NCBI GenBank assembly: GCA_934546985.1
Contig: CAKTEE010000010.1
Location: 1 to 64,000 of the forward strand
Direction of reading: 5' to 3'
From: an uncultured Eubacteriales bacterium
GTDB taxonomy: Bacteria; Bacillota; Clostridia; Oscillospirales; Acutalibacteraceae
DNA: 64,000 bases
The translations under genes were made by a program, and so were the position numbers. Shown piece after piece: positions 17,677 to 26,439 of the stretch. The notes beneath the pieces were generated by a model. It did not search any database and was not told the DNA's origin. It saw only the letters and a program-made list of their open reading frames with translations. Every line of letters begins with the position of its first letter. Within the stretch, counting starts at the first letter, position 1.

Positions 17677-17690
17677 GGTATCATATTTAA

Positions 17691-18311
17691 TTAGCCTATA
17701 ATCCCCAGCAACGCCTTTTTAATATCCTCACCACTGATTTTATTTAAAATTTCTGCCGCCGATGATACAGAAACAGGCGATATATCAAATCCTCTGTAGG
17801 CAAGATAGTTTTTGAGTTTATCTCCTACCTTTACGGCATCACTACGAAGCGTAAGGACGCTGAATGGGTCAATGGCTTGGCACTGCCGGTACTTGTCATT
17901 GTAAGTAAAACCCCTGCCTTTGGGCACTGCACGCAACTCAAAGTGTGTGTGTTTGCCCATGCTACCTAATGATTTTACATCAGGCTGTTGACTGTTGGTA
18001 ACATAATCATTGGCAGTAACTTTATCAGCGACTTTATGCAGCGGCTTTCCGTGCCAATATACGGCATACAACACATAGGTATCTGTCCACTCATGCTCAA
18101 TTACAATCCCACCGCCTACATTGGTTGGGTTGGCGTAAATAACTTTACCGTCCCCAATGGCAGTATACAATCCAGCGGTTAAATCTACACCATAATGAGG
18201 TTTGCCTGTCCCGTCAAAGTATGACGCTGACAGATAGCTGTTGTATGTAGGCTTGGTATTTCCAGTAAGTTCTATATCTGTCTTTGCCGGTATCACATAA
18301 ATTTTACTCAT
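17691..18311 (-). CDS. M23-family peptidoglycan endopeptidase (endolysin)
   Basis: A 206-residue zinc metallopeptidase of the LytM/M23 type that cuts peptide cross-links of peptidoglycan. The metal ligands are visible in HYGVDL (first His and Asp) and the catalytic HTHFELR near residue 140. No signal peptide is seen, so export relies on the holin. The ATG at 18311 with AAGGAGG overlaps the holin stop by 8 bases (ATGAGTAA). The C-terminal 50 residues form a small helical tail that could bind the wall. Confidence 0.88.
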   Translation of the reverse strand: MSKIYVIPAKTDIELTGNTKPTYNSYLSASYFDGTGKPHYGVDLTAGLYTAIGDGKVIYANPTNVGGGIVIEHEWTDTYVLYAVYWHGKPLHKVADKVTANDYVTNSQQPDVKSLGSMGKHTHFELRAVPKGRGFTYNDKYRQCQAIDPFSVLTLRSDAVKVGDKLKNYLAYRGFDISPVSVSSAAEILNKISGEDIKKALLGIIG

Positions 18312-18774
18312 TTTTTGTGTCCTCCTTATCGTCAGTGTCCACGGAATTTTCAACCGTGATTTTTAATCTGGCTATAATTTTTGTCAGAAATTTCGGATTC
18401 GGCACACCCCGAACAATGCTTACATTCTCAAGGATGGAAATCAACTCGTTGATAATTAGCCAAATGGTTACTATCAGCCCGAAAATCATTTGCGGTTGGA
18501 ATGTAATATTCATCTGTACCAAAGCTGAATTGATTAAATAATCAACAATCATTCCAACGCACACTATAAACAGGTAACAAAGCTTTTTTACAATCCCAAC
18601 AACGCCAATGCGGGAATTTAGCTCTTTTGTTACCCATGCCTTAATCATGCCCGTAGCATAATCAGCAACCATAGCGAAAAGCAAAATTGCCAGCGGAATC
18701 GCTATCTCACCAAAGTATGCAGTTAATCCTGCCAACGCTGCGCTTACCACGCCTTTTAATACGGATTCTTTCAT
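18304..18774 (-). CDS. Phage holin (toxin secretion/phage lysis holin family)
   Basis: This 156-residue membrane protein has at least three hydrophobic segments (about 7-37, 60-85, 95-115) and the family stretch FAMVADYATGMIKAW. The last 30 residues are charged. It would form the membrane lesion that lets the adjacent endolysin reach the wall. Translation is coupled to the endolysin by an 8-base overlap. Confidence 0.9.
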   Translation of the reverse strand: MKESVLKGVVSAALAGLTAYFGEIAIPLAILLFAMVADYATGMIKAWVTKELNSRIGVVGIVKKLCYLFIVCVGMIVDYLINSALVQMNITFQPQMIFGLIVTIWLIINELISILENVSIVRGVPNPKFLTKIIARLKITVENSVDTDDKEDTKNE

Positions 18775-18857
18775 TTTTTACAACCTCCAAAAAAATAATA
18801 AAATAACGCCCGCTATTATATAAGCGAGCGCATTGGCCTGAAATTAAACTATAACAA

Positions 18858-19214
18858 TTACGGTTCTTCCGGTGGCTCAGGAAACTTTATGTTAAAGGGA
18901 AACCCCTCTTGTTCCGGCAAATCTCTCAGTGCTTTCCGGTACTGTGCCCAGCCGCCGTTAAAGATTTTAGTCAAGGATGCAATAAACTTTGTCACAGACG
19001 CGGTATCAAGTCCGATGCGGTCAAGCGACATCTGCTTGTCCGTTTTATCCAGCAGTTTGTTGCGGATTTTACGTGCAAATTCTGCCGCGTCCTGTTCGTT
19101 GCCATTTTCACACGCCTGATTATAGGCGCGTTCTAATGTTTCCAATAAATCTGCTTTGCTGGCGTTATTCATTGCCTCTATCCGCGCAATGCGCTTATAA
19201 ATATCTCTTTGCAT
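18858..19214 (-). CDS. Small phage protein between tail fibre and holin
   Basis: The 118-residue protein is helical and charged in its N-terminal two thirds and ends in a Pro/Glu-rich tail (FPEPPEEP). The ATG at 19214 has AAGGAGGG and lies 13 bases after the receptor-binding gene stop. In many tailed phages this slot holds a tail-fibre assembly chaperone, so that is my best guess, but I recognise no family. Confidence 0.6.
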   Translation of the reverse strand: MQRDIYKRIARIEAMNNASKADLLETLERAYNQACENGNEQDAAEFARKIRNKLLDKTDKQMSLDRIGLDTASVTKFIASLTKIFNGGWAQYRKALRDLPEQEGFPFNIKFPEPPEEP

Positions 19215-19227
19215 AATTAATCCCTCC

Positions 19228-22200
19228 TTATCCGATGATGCAAGCGGGGGCAACACCGTAACTACCAGATACACCATAACCGTTTATACTGCCGTCCGTG
19301 CTAACAACGCGCGCATGGCTCGCGTAAGACACGGTAGGAGAGCGCAGCCAAGCGGTACGCACAGTTCCGCTGCTGTCGTATTTTTTACGTTCGGCATCAA
19401 GCAGACCATCATAATATTCTAACTGCTCTCCGTCTTTGCAGTCTGCGTTATCCCATGTGCCGTATATTTCCGGCCGCGATAATATAAAAAACTTATCCTG
19501 CAAAGTGTAGGTCTGATTCAGGGCAAAAACTGTACCGTCAAGGCTGTCGCACTCGTATTTACTGCCTGTGCGGCATGGAATGGCGGCTGTTTGTATTACC
19601 GCCAAAAAGTCAGCAGGCAATCCCCGCATAAATCCGCTGTAACTTGCCGCCCAGACTGGCGGGCGGTCATATTTTGTTTGCGGGCTCCAAACGCCTCCCG
19701 CTTCTGCCGCGCTGTTTAACACTTGTCTTACCGCGCTCTGCGCGTAATTGCTTGAGCCTAATAAAACACGGTGCATATGGTTTACATTTTCGCTACTTCC
19801 ATCTGTTATCCCAAGCATTACGCCATCTGCTCCCTCCGTAAGAGTTGCGGATTCTATCTCTGTCACAGAGTATGGGCTTGCATAAGTTTTGATAGTTTTA
19901 TCCGCAAAAGCTGTACTGGTTAACGATGCGCCTACTGCAATCTGTCCGCCTGCGGGTACTGCATTGGCAAGCGTAAACTGATAAGTTTTACCGTTATCAG
20001 AAGGACACCATGCCTGATTGGCAACCTCAAAATGATATGTGCCTGCCGCAAGACCGTCGGGTACATAACATAATGCCTGCGGCGCGTCAAACTGTATGGA
20101 TTTACTGGCCCCCGAAGCGATGCTGTATAGATTTTTTACCTCCAGCGTCATTGTGCGTTTAATCTTGCTGTCAGCCGCCGCATGATGGTCATGTCCTCTG
20201 ACCGCCCATACAATCCCTGTACCGGTATCAGAATCATGGGTGGTAAATTCATAGCCCACCGGAAACAGGATGGGAGCCATCCCCCTGCGAACGGCATTTT
20301 GTACGTCAGCCCAGCTATAGATTCCGCCGCTGTCAGACGTGTTAATCTGTGCTGGCGCAAAGCAGTCAATTAAAAACCTCTCAACTGTTTTTGTAAGCAA
20401 CAAATGTCCCCAGTCGTTGGGATGGGTGTCATCACTAAAATATTTGCTTTTAACAGCAGGGATTCCCTGATTAAGCCCACTACAATTATACAAATCTAAT
20501 ACCGGTATACTGTATTTATTGCACACTAATTTTGCCGCGTCCATATAATCCCCAAGCTTTGGCATGTGCAGTAACTTTGTACTGGTAAAAAACAAAATCT
20601 TAGCATTTGGATATTTTGCCTGTGCCTGCCTAAAGAGGCTTTCCAGCGCACCGATAAAGGTATACTCATTTAATGCGCCTGTAAAGTCATCCCATGCGCT
20701 CATCAAACCGACAGGGATATTCAAGCCGCAGTCGTTTACGCCGCCCTGTATGACAAGATAGTCTGTAGTATCTCTAAGCAGACTGAAACGCTCGACAAAG
20801 GACGCAGGTGCGCTCTCAATATTGTGGCGTGCAATCGGAGACCCCCAAACAGATTGATTATGTACGGCACGGTCATAATCCATACTGTTAAAATATCCCG
20901 CGTTACTAATAGCTGACTTGTACCATGCGCTCAAACTATCGCCTAAAACCGCAAGCTTTCTGCCCTTTAAAGGGTTGCGGTCCAGCCATGTAACTGTATC
21001 TCCGTAAGGCACGTATTTATCGGGATAATCCGTACCAATGCACAGCATCGGCCATACTGCAAAGCCCTCCAGCTTATACGATACCCTGAGATATGCTGCA
21101 CCCTCCGGCACAGTCCCTGTGTATATGCCATCTTGCCAGCCGTCAACTGCATCTGAGGATAAATATTGCTTTTGCTCATCGTAGTAGCAAATGCATCTGT
21201 CCTGCCCCTGCGGGCAAACAAATTCCTGCCCTGCGGATATGTTGATATATGCCGATACCATATAGCCGCTGTCGGCTGTTACAGTCCCGTCATCAAGGGA
21301 CAGCTTACCGGCTGTAATATCGTCAAGACTAAGCTTGTTTGTCACTGTTCCGGATATTTTTTCCGGCGTAACTGCATGGCTTACAATATGTTCTGTTTTC
21401 ACTGCGGATTCGTCCAACTTTTCTGCTGTCACAGCTTTGGCGGCGAGCTTGTCTGCTGTGACTGAATCGTCTTTGACAGGTGTGTACAGCCAATCGGCTA
21501 CAGTACCGCCGTAAGGTATATATTCATCAGGATAACTGTCTCCGCCATAAGTTACCATAAAACACTCAATATCACACCCGTCAACGCCGCCGTAGGATGT
21601 AATGCCATAAGACAGCCGTATATACGCCGCACCTGCCGGGGCTGCTATTTCCCCAGCACCCGCATAATTTCCGTAATTATTGTAGGCTATAGGCTCTTTA
21701 TTCGCATTGTACCAAATACCACGTCTGCGGTTCCCGCCCGGGCAATAATAAATATTACCGGAAACACATGGGATATATCCAGTGATCATGAATTCAGCAT
21801 TTTCTATCTCAGTACCGGATATATCTTCTATCGTAACTCCAATAGTACACTCATCGGGGTTAAAAAGATTGGTGATTGTATTGCTCAGTTTAATGCCTGT
21901 CACCGCTCCGTCCGCTACCACCCCATCTGCTGCTTGTTCTGCACGTTTGATTGCATCCTGCGCGGCGGCATTTGCTTCTGACGCTTCGGAAATGAGATTT
22001 ACCAATAAATCATAATTGTCATCATCCGATATATCAGAATTGGGACAAGCCGCCTGTTCTACGTTCAGGCTAAATAATGTAGACGTAAGCTTTCGTTTGT
22101 CCGCGTCTACAATTGATATATCGCATTTTACGAACCCATCTTTTTCAAGCATCCATAACGTGAGAGGCACGGTTACAGTACCATCAGAATTAACTTCCCC

Positions 22201-22401
22201 TGAAAAAGCCTTTGATTCCCCGTCTTCCCTCAGTGCATTAATTATTACTGTGGAGCTTGCATCAATTGTAATTTTTTCTCCGGTATCCGTTAAAGTTACT
22301 TTTAAAAATCTTGATTTACTGTCATATTGCTTCGCAATAATAGCCTGAAAAATATTTTGAGCCGCAACATCTACAGTAATATCTCTGACAATTTGAGCCA
22401 A
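19228..22401 (-). CDS. Receptor-binding/baseplate protein with SGNH hydrolase and lectin-like C-terminus
   Basis: A 1057-residue tail protein. Residues 1-140 look like the BppU-type N-terminus that attaches to the baseplate. Two related repeats follow (about 180-300 and 365-475), each containing YIPYGGT- or YVPYGDT-type ends. Residues 480-670 are an SGNH/GDSL hydrolase: block I LGDSLSAW, GGVNDCG, and DDTHPNDWGH with the catalytic Asp and His; it probably deacylates surface polymers during adsorption. Residues 790-1057 resemble DUF6273, a formylglycine-enzyme/C-type-lectin-like fold, ending in AWLRSPTVSYASHARVV and GVAPACIIG. It starts with TTG, preceded by AGGGGGA at normal spacing. It is the likely host-range determinant. 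Confidence 0.82.
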   Translation of the reverse strand: MAQIVRDITVDVAAQNIFQAIIAKQYDSKSRFLKVTLTDTGEKITIDASSTVIINALREDGESKAFSGEVNSDGTVTVPLTLWMLEKDGFVKCDISIVDADKRKLTSTLFSLNVEQAACPNSDISDDDNYDLLVNLISEASEANAAAQDAIKRAEQAADGVVADGAVTGIKLSNTITNLFNPDECTIGVTIEDISGTEIENAEFMITGYIPCVSGNIYYCPGGNRRRGIWYNANKEPIAYNNYGNYAGAGEIAAPAGAAYIRLSYGITSYGGVDGCDIECFMVTYGGDSYPDEYIPYGGTVADWLYTPVKDDSVTADKLAAKAVTAEKLDESAVKTEHIVSHAVTPEKISGTVTNKLSLDDITAGKLSLDDGTVTADSGYMVSAYINISAGQEFVCPQGQDRCICYYDEQKQYLSSDAVDGWQDGIYTGTVPEGAAYLRVSYKLEGFAVWPMLCIGTDYPDKYVPYGDTVTWLDRNPLKGRKLAVLGDSLSAWYKSAISNAGYFNSMDYDRAVHNQSVWGSPIARHNIESAPASFVERFSLLRDTTDYLVIQGGVNDCGLNIPVGLMSAWDDFTGALNEYTFIGALESLFRQAQAKYPNAKILFFTSTKLLHMPKLGDYMDAAKLVCNKYSIPVLDLYNCSGLNQGIPAVKSKYFSDDTHPNDWGHLLLTKTVERFLIDCFAPAQINTSDSGGIYSWADVQNAVRRGMAPILFPVGYEFTTHDSDTGTGIVWAVRGHDHHAAADSKIKRTMTLEVKNLYSIASGASKSIQFDAPQALCYVPDGLAAGTYHFEVANQAWCPSDNGKTYQFTLANAVPAGGQIAVGASLTSTAFADKTIKTYASPYSVTEIESATLTEGADGVMLGITDGSSENVNHMHRVLLGSSNYAQSAVRQVLNSAAEAGGVWSPQTKYDRPPVWAASYSGFMRGLPADFLAVIQTAAIPCRTGSKYECDSLDGTVFALNQTYTLQDKFFILSRPEIYGTWDNADCKDGEQLEYYDGLLDAERKKYDSSGTVRTAWLRSPTVSYASHARVVSTDGSINGYGVSGSYGVAPACIIG

Positions 22402-22423
22402 ATTAACATCCCCCTTTTATTTA

Positions 22424-24421
22424 TTATGATAAAACCATACTCTTCCATGGTCCCCAAGTACCGTTATAACGCTGCCTGATGTAAACACCGCTACAATCAA
22501 ACACCGTGTACCGCTGCAATATTTGTTCGCTCGGAAGTGTTTTTATGACTTCCAAAAAACCCGCTGCCGCCTTTGGATAATTTCTCTGCGTACTGGCATT
22601 TGCGCTTAATTCCTGCGTATAAATCCCGCTGGAAATGATATCGTTTAAATTTTCCGTGCTGCCTAACGCGGCAATAAATCCCATGACATTAACGCCGTTC
22701 ATCATGATTTCTCCTTTTACATCAAGCGGCGCCTGGGGATTCGGATTATTAATTCCAACTCTTTTTTGGCGCAGAGAAACAAGCGGCGTCCCTTTCGGCA
22801 GTGTCAGTTCTACAGTATCGCTGGTTATTTTATCCGATACTTTTATTTGGATTTTATATACTTTTTCGGGATCAAAGACAACGATACCTGAATTATCAGA
22901 TAATTCCGCAGCTTCTAACCCAAATGAACCGGCATTTTCAACAGGTAAATCAAACCAATCGGTATAACCGCCTGTAATTTCTCTGTATCGGAATTCTGCG
23001 CCTGTCAAACTATTCTTTTCTGCTTCTCCGACAAGTACCGAAGAAAATGCACCTGAAAACGAAAACAGCGCCGTAGGTTCCACTTCATTAGCACGGCGCA
23101 GTTTCCATGAAGTGATCGAAATGTCTGAATAGTCATAAACTGTTATTGTTTTGCTTACGCTTCCGGTAAAGCCGCGGCTGTCTGTAACAGTAACAGTTAA
23201 TGTTAGATTCCCGCTCGCGGCAATTTCTCCAAAATTTATTACCGCCGAGGAACTTGATACAACTTTAGAGCCTATCGCCGCTTTGTAGCTTACAATGCCC
23301 GCTCCGTTTTTGGCGTCTGCAGCAACGGCTGTAACCTTTAATACTGAGTATTTTTTAATAAACAGCATATTATTTTCTGTAACTTCAACCGTATTTAAAT
23401 TCACATCAGCATAGCTAAAATCTGAAAAGGATGGTGCAGACACAGCACTTGTTGTTTGGATTGTTGCCGTAACGGCAGATACATTGCCAATCTGAGTATT
23501 TCCGTTGTATGTTGTCAGGCAAAATGTTGCCGTAAAGTTCGCCATAGAAGACATATAATTCAAGACAGCCGTCCTTTGCACAGCGGTCAACGGTATCATT
23601 TTATTATTTGTCCCTGCACTGCACGTCAGACCGGAAATGGTCAGAACTGTAACGGAGCCGTTTTTTATAGTAAGCGTGTGGCTGTACGAAGAATCATATA
23701 CCGTCCAATTCATTGCAAGTATCGGGGTTGGGGAATCAATTGTCAGCGTGCCTGCACTGTTTAAAACTGACCCACCCAGCGTTTTTACGGCTGCTATTTC
23801 GGAATATCCGTAAACATGATTATAACTGCGCCTTGCCCGTACCCTTACCTGATAGCCTGTATTCGGCGCAAGCCCTGTTATTGTTTTCGGGGTATTAAAA
23901 TCAATCCATGAAGCGCCGCCGTTAAGGCTGTATTGCAAATGATCATATCCGGCTGAAACATGTGCAGCAAGATAAAAACTATTTGCCGTTACCCTCGAAT
24001 AATCGAAACTTACAGCCGGAGCATTTCTGTCTATGCTGTCAAATGTCACTGTATCAGAAACGCTCCTGCTTCCTATTTGCTGACCGGTGGAACTAACTGT
24101 AAGATTATAATAAAACAATCCGGCAACCGTAATATTACCGTGCTTGCCATCGGTTCCGTGCACAATGGTTACTGTTTTTGAAGCAACCCATTTATTTTTC
24201 AGGCCGCTTGAAAAATCAGAGATGGAAGAAACGGCAAACTCATGATTTGTTCCGTTAATAGTAATTACCGCTTTGCGCGATCCAACGGACATGGAATAGT
24301 AATTTAAGTAAAGGTCAACGGTTACAGAAGAATAATTCCCAATCACATTAGGCGTTGACGACCATTTGATACTTACCCCAAACGATGACGTCAACGCGCC
24401 TGTTTTACTCCCGCTCGCCAT
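22424..24421 (-). CDS. Siphovirus minor structural protein (DUF859 type) with fibronectin III domain
   Basis: A 665-residue tail protein. The N-terminal 130 residues match the style of DUF859 phage structural proteins (beta-rich, KWVASKTVTIVHG). Residues 130-215 form a fibronectin type III repeat (ITGLAPNTGYQVRVRARR). Further beta-sandwich-like repeats follow, and the C-terminus (FDCSGVYIRQRYNGTWGPWKS) resembles ends of tail fibres. It lies between the tail hub and the receptor-binding protein, fitting a baseplate or side-fibre role. Confidence 0.78.
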   Translation of the reverse strand: MASGSKTGALTSSFGVSIKWSSTPNVIGNYSSVTVDLYLNYYSMSVGSRKAVITINGTNHEFAVSSISDFSSGLKNKWVASKTVTIVHGTDGKHGNITVAGLFYYNLTVSSTGQQIGSRSVSDTVTFDSIDRNAPAVSFDYSRVTANSFYLAAHVSAGYDHLQYSLNGGASWIDFNTPKTITGLAPNTGYQVRVRARRSYNHVYGYSEIAAVKTLGGSVLNSAGTLTIDSPTPILAMNWTVYDSSYSHTLTIKNGSVTVLTISGLTCSAGTNNKMIPLTAVQRTAVLNYMSSMANFTATFCLTTYNGNTQIGNVSAVTATIQTTSAVSAPSFSDFSYADVNLNTVEVTENNMLFIKKYSVLKVTAVAADAKNGAGIVSYKAAIGSKVVSSSSAVINFGEIAASGNLTLTVTVTDSRGFTGSVSKTITVYDYSDISITSWKLRRANEVEPTALFSFSGAFSSVLVGEAEKNSLTGAEFRYREITGGYTDWFDLPVENAGSFGLEAAELSDNSGIVVFDPEKVYKIQIKVSDKITSDTVELTLPKGTPLVSLRQKRVGINNPNPQAPLDVKGEIMMNGVNVMGFIAALGSTENLNDIISSGIYTQELSANASTQRNYPKAAAGFLEVIKTLPSEQILQRYTVFDCSGVYIRQRYNGTWGPWKSMVLS

Positions 24422-24433
24422 GCTCCCACCCCT

Positions 24434-26047
24434 TTAATCAAGAAAAATAATATTTGCACCGGTAACGGCGCCGTTTTCTGTATGCGGGGCAATCCTGATT
24501 TTCCCGCAGTCGGAATAAGTTTTAATATTCAGCTTATCAACCTGGCTTTCTTCGCCGTTAAACGTTGCTGTCTTCATTTCGCCAAACCATGTTTCAAATG
24601 CTTCAGGGCTTATTTTTGCATGATATTTGCTGTTTGGATTTGATACTTCAATACCATAGGCGCACACCTTGTTATAGATTGCATTTCCGTCTTTCGTAAA
24701 TCCATACTTCCATATCGGATTACCGCCGTTCCAGCCGCTGTTTGTATATGCAAAACCGCCCGACACCATTGTATAAATTGTTGTGCTTTGCTCCAAAGAG
24801 GGGCAGTCATGCATGTAATATGTGATGGAACCGTCAGGATTTTTTATGTTTGTTGTGTACAGCCCCATGGAATTTGTGATCAATTCATTCAGCCCTAATA
24901 TTGTCTGCAAACTGCTGTTCAGCGTTTCATTGACCGCTTTTTTTATGCTGTTAATAATTATTGATTCATTTTTGGTCAGCGGATTTGCGGCGGCATAACT
25001 ATTGACCTGTTTTGTTTCTCCCCTGCCCTGCAAAACAGTATTTGCATTCAGCGTATAATTCACATTGGTTACAATCGTATTAAAAACACTGCCCTTATTA
25101 TCCGTATACGCTATGACGTCAAGGGGATATATGTAAGGCATCGGTTTACATGTGCATTCATAAGGACGGTAGGAAAAGCCGCCCACTGCGCTGTAAACCG
25201 CCTCGGCTATTTCCTGATAATCATTTTGAATCAGGCCGTTTTGTTCGATATGAAAAGCATATCCGTCATCTCCGGCAAGGTAAATATTGGATTCAGCGTC
25301 CGTAACCTGTACCCCTGAGATTGTAATAACGTCCTCATGCAAATCTGAAGAATAGCGCATGGACGGCGTTATCTGAACCGCAGTATCTTTGTACCATGAC
25401 AGGCGCAGTTTCCCTTCCCAGTCAATAAATGCGCAGCTGGCAGTTATTTCCGCTATCCACTGGATGATTTGGCGGTAAGTTATCTTTTCTTCGGCAGGAC
25501 AAGATAGAATAACATAATCGTGATTAATCAGTGCAGATGTATCCGTGGAAAGCATTACATTGCACACGGAACACACCTGCGCTAATAAAGCTTCTGCTGT
25601 TATCGGGAACTTAAACAGTTCCCAATTTACGTCTTTATCGAAAAGTACCATTCTGTCCAGCGCGGAAATTGATATACTGGTCAGTTTTCTGGGCGGCTCA
25701 TCTACTGTAAAATAACCGCAGGGGATATACTGCACCGCCGCCTTTTCCCATGCGCGGGCGTCCCATTTTTTGATACCGACGCGCACAAAAAGCTCCGCTC
25801 CCTCAAATTTGATATCGTTAAACCTTCCGTCTGAATTATCCAGTTCAAGGGTAAGTTCGGCGGCTATGGCAGAACCGAGTTCAATTCTCTCGTTAGATGT
25901 ACAGTACCGGTCTATGGAAAAACCTCCAACGCGGATATCCTCCTGTGTAATGGTTAAATTTTCATTGATCCCGCAAAAACGGATTTCAGCAGTCTGCCTG
26001 TAATTATTAATAAAAAGGTTCTGCACATCAGCAGTAACAGGATACAT
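24434..26047 (-). CDS. Tail hub / tail-associated protein
   Basis: The 537-residue protein begins with a beta-rich domain (ELTLELDNSDGRFNDI, a stretch common in phage tail hub proteins) and continues with ISALDRMVLFDKDV and QIIQWIAEITASCAF. It sits after the small distal tail protein and before the fibre genes, the position of the hub that caps the tail tube. GGGGGTAT precedes the ATG. I see no peptidase motif, so an endopeptidase role is not supported. Confidence 0.72.
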   Translation of the reverse strand: MYPVTADVQNLFINNYRQTAEIRFCGINENLTITQEDIRVGGFSIDRYCTSNERIELGSAIAAELTLELDNSDGRFNDIKFEGAELFVRVGIKKWDARAWEKAAVQYIPCGYFTVDEPPRKLTSISISALDRMVLFDKDVNWELFKFPITAEALLAQVCSVCNVMLSTDTSALINHDYVILSCPAEEKITYRQIIQWIAEITASCAFIDWEGKLRLSWYKDTAVQITPSMRYSSDLHEDVITISGVQVTDAESNIYLAGDDGYAFHIEQNGLIQNDYQEIAEAVYSAVGGFSYRPYECTCKPMPYIYPLDVIAYTDNKGSVFNTIVTNVNYTLNANTVLQGRGETKQVNSYAAANPLTKNESIIINSIKKAVNETLNSSLQTILGLNELITNSMGLYTTNIKNPDGSITYYMHDCPSLEQSTTIYTMVSGGFAYTNSGWNGGNPIWKYGFTKDGNAIYNKVCAYGIEVSNPNSKYHAKISPEAFETWFGEMKTATFNGEESQVDKLNIKTYSDCGKIRIAPHTENGAVTGANIIFLD

Positions 26048-26049
26048 TT

Positions 26050-26427
26050 TTATACCCCCGAACGTTTAATTAAATTAAAGGCCAGATTGCTCCATAAGCC
26101 GCCCTGGCTTAAATCGTAGAGCGGCGCGGAACGGTTGCCGACATAAAACTCAGCGGTTACATATTCCCCCTCCATGGGATCTAAATAACAAACGCTGATA
26201 TATTCCGGATTAAAGGCTTTTAAAATCTTGGATATTTCCAAAGTCGTCAGCCATTGCCAGGATAATTCAATGCCTACAATCTGGCCAATCCGCTTTTTAT
26301 CCATTACCGTTGATTCCGTGCGCCCCGCATCAGAAGATGATATATCTTCCAGTTTCCACGAATACGCATCAGGGCATTTAACAGGCATCCCGTTTACCGA
26401 CCTTATCGGATTATAATTTTCAGACAT
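26050..26427 (-). CDS. Small distal-tail protein (DUF6711-like)
   Basis: A 125-residue protein encoded directly after the tape measure gene with 12 bases between. The composition (KCPDAYSWKLEDIS, ELSWQWLTTLEISKIL, GGLWSNLAFNLIKRSG) matches small baseplate-proximal proteins of Clostridia siphophages. It probably links tube and hub. The family name is from memory of this layout and remains tentative. Confidence 0.6.
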   Translation of the reverse strand: MSENYNPIRSVNGMPVKCPDAYSWKLEDISSSDAGRTESTVMDKKRIGQIVGIELSWQWLTTLEISKILKAFNPEYISVCYLDPMEGEYVTAEFYVGNRSAPLYDLSQGGLWSNLAFNLIKRSGV

Positions 26428-26439
26428 ATAACCGCCTCC

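Noticed and set aside
17384..17690. CRISPR-like or phage repeat array in the gap near the lysis genes
   Set aside because: Only a terminator hairpin and one short ORF are present; there are no repeated units.
19228..20000. A diversity-generating retroelement acting on the lectin-like end of the receptor-binding protein
   Set aside because: No reverse transcriptase and no near-copy template repeat were found by eye in the window.
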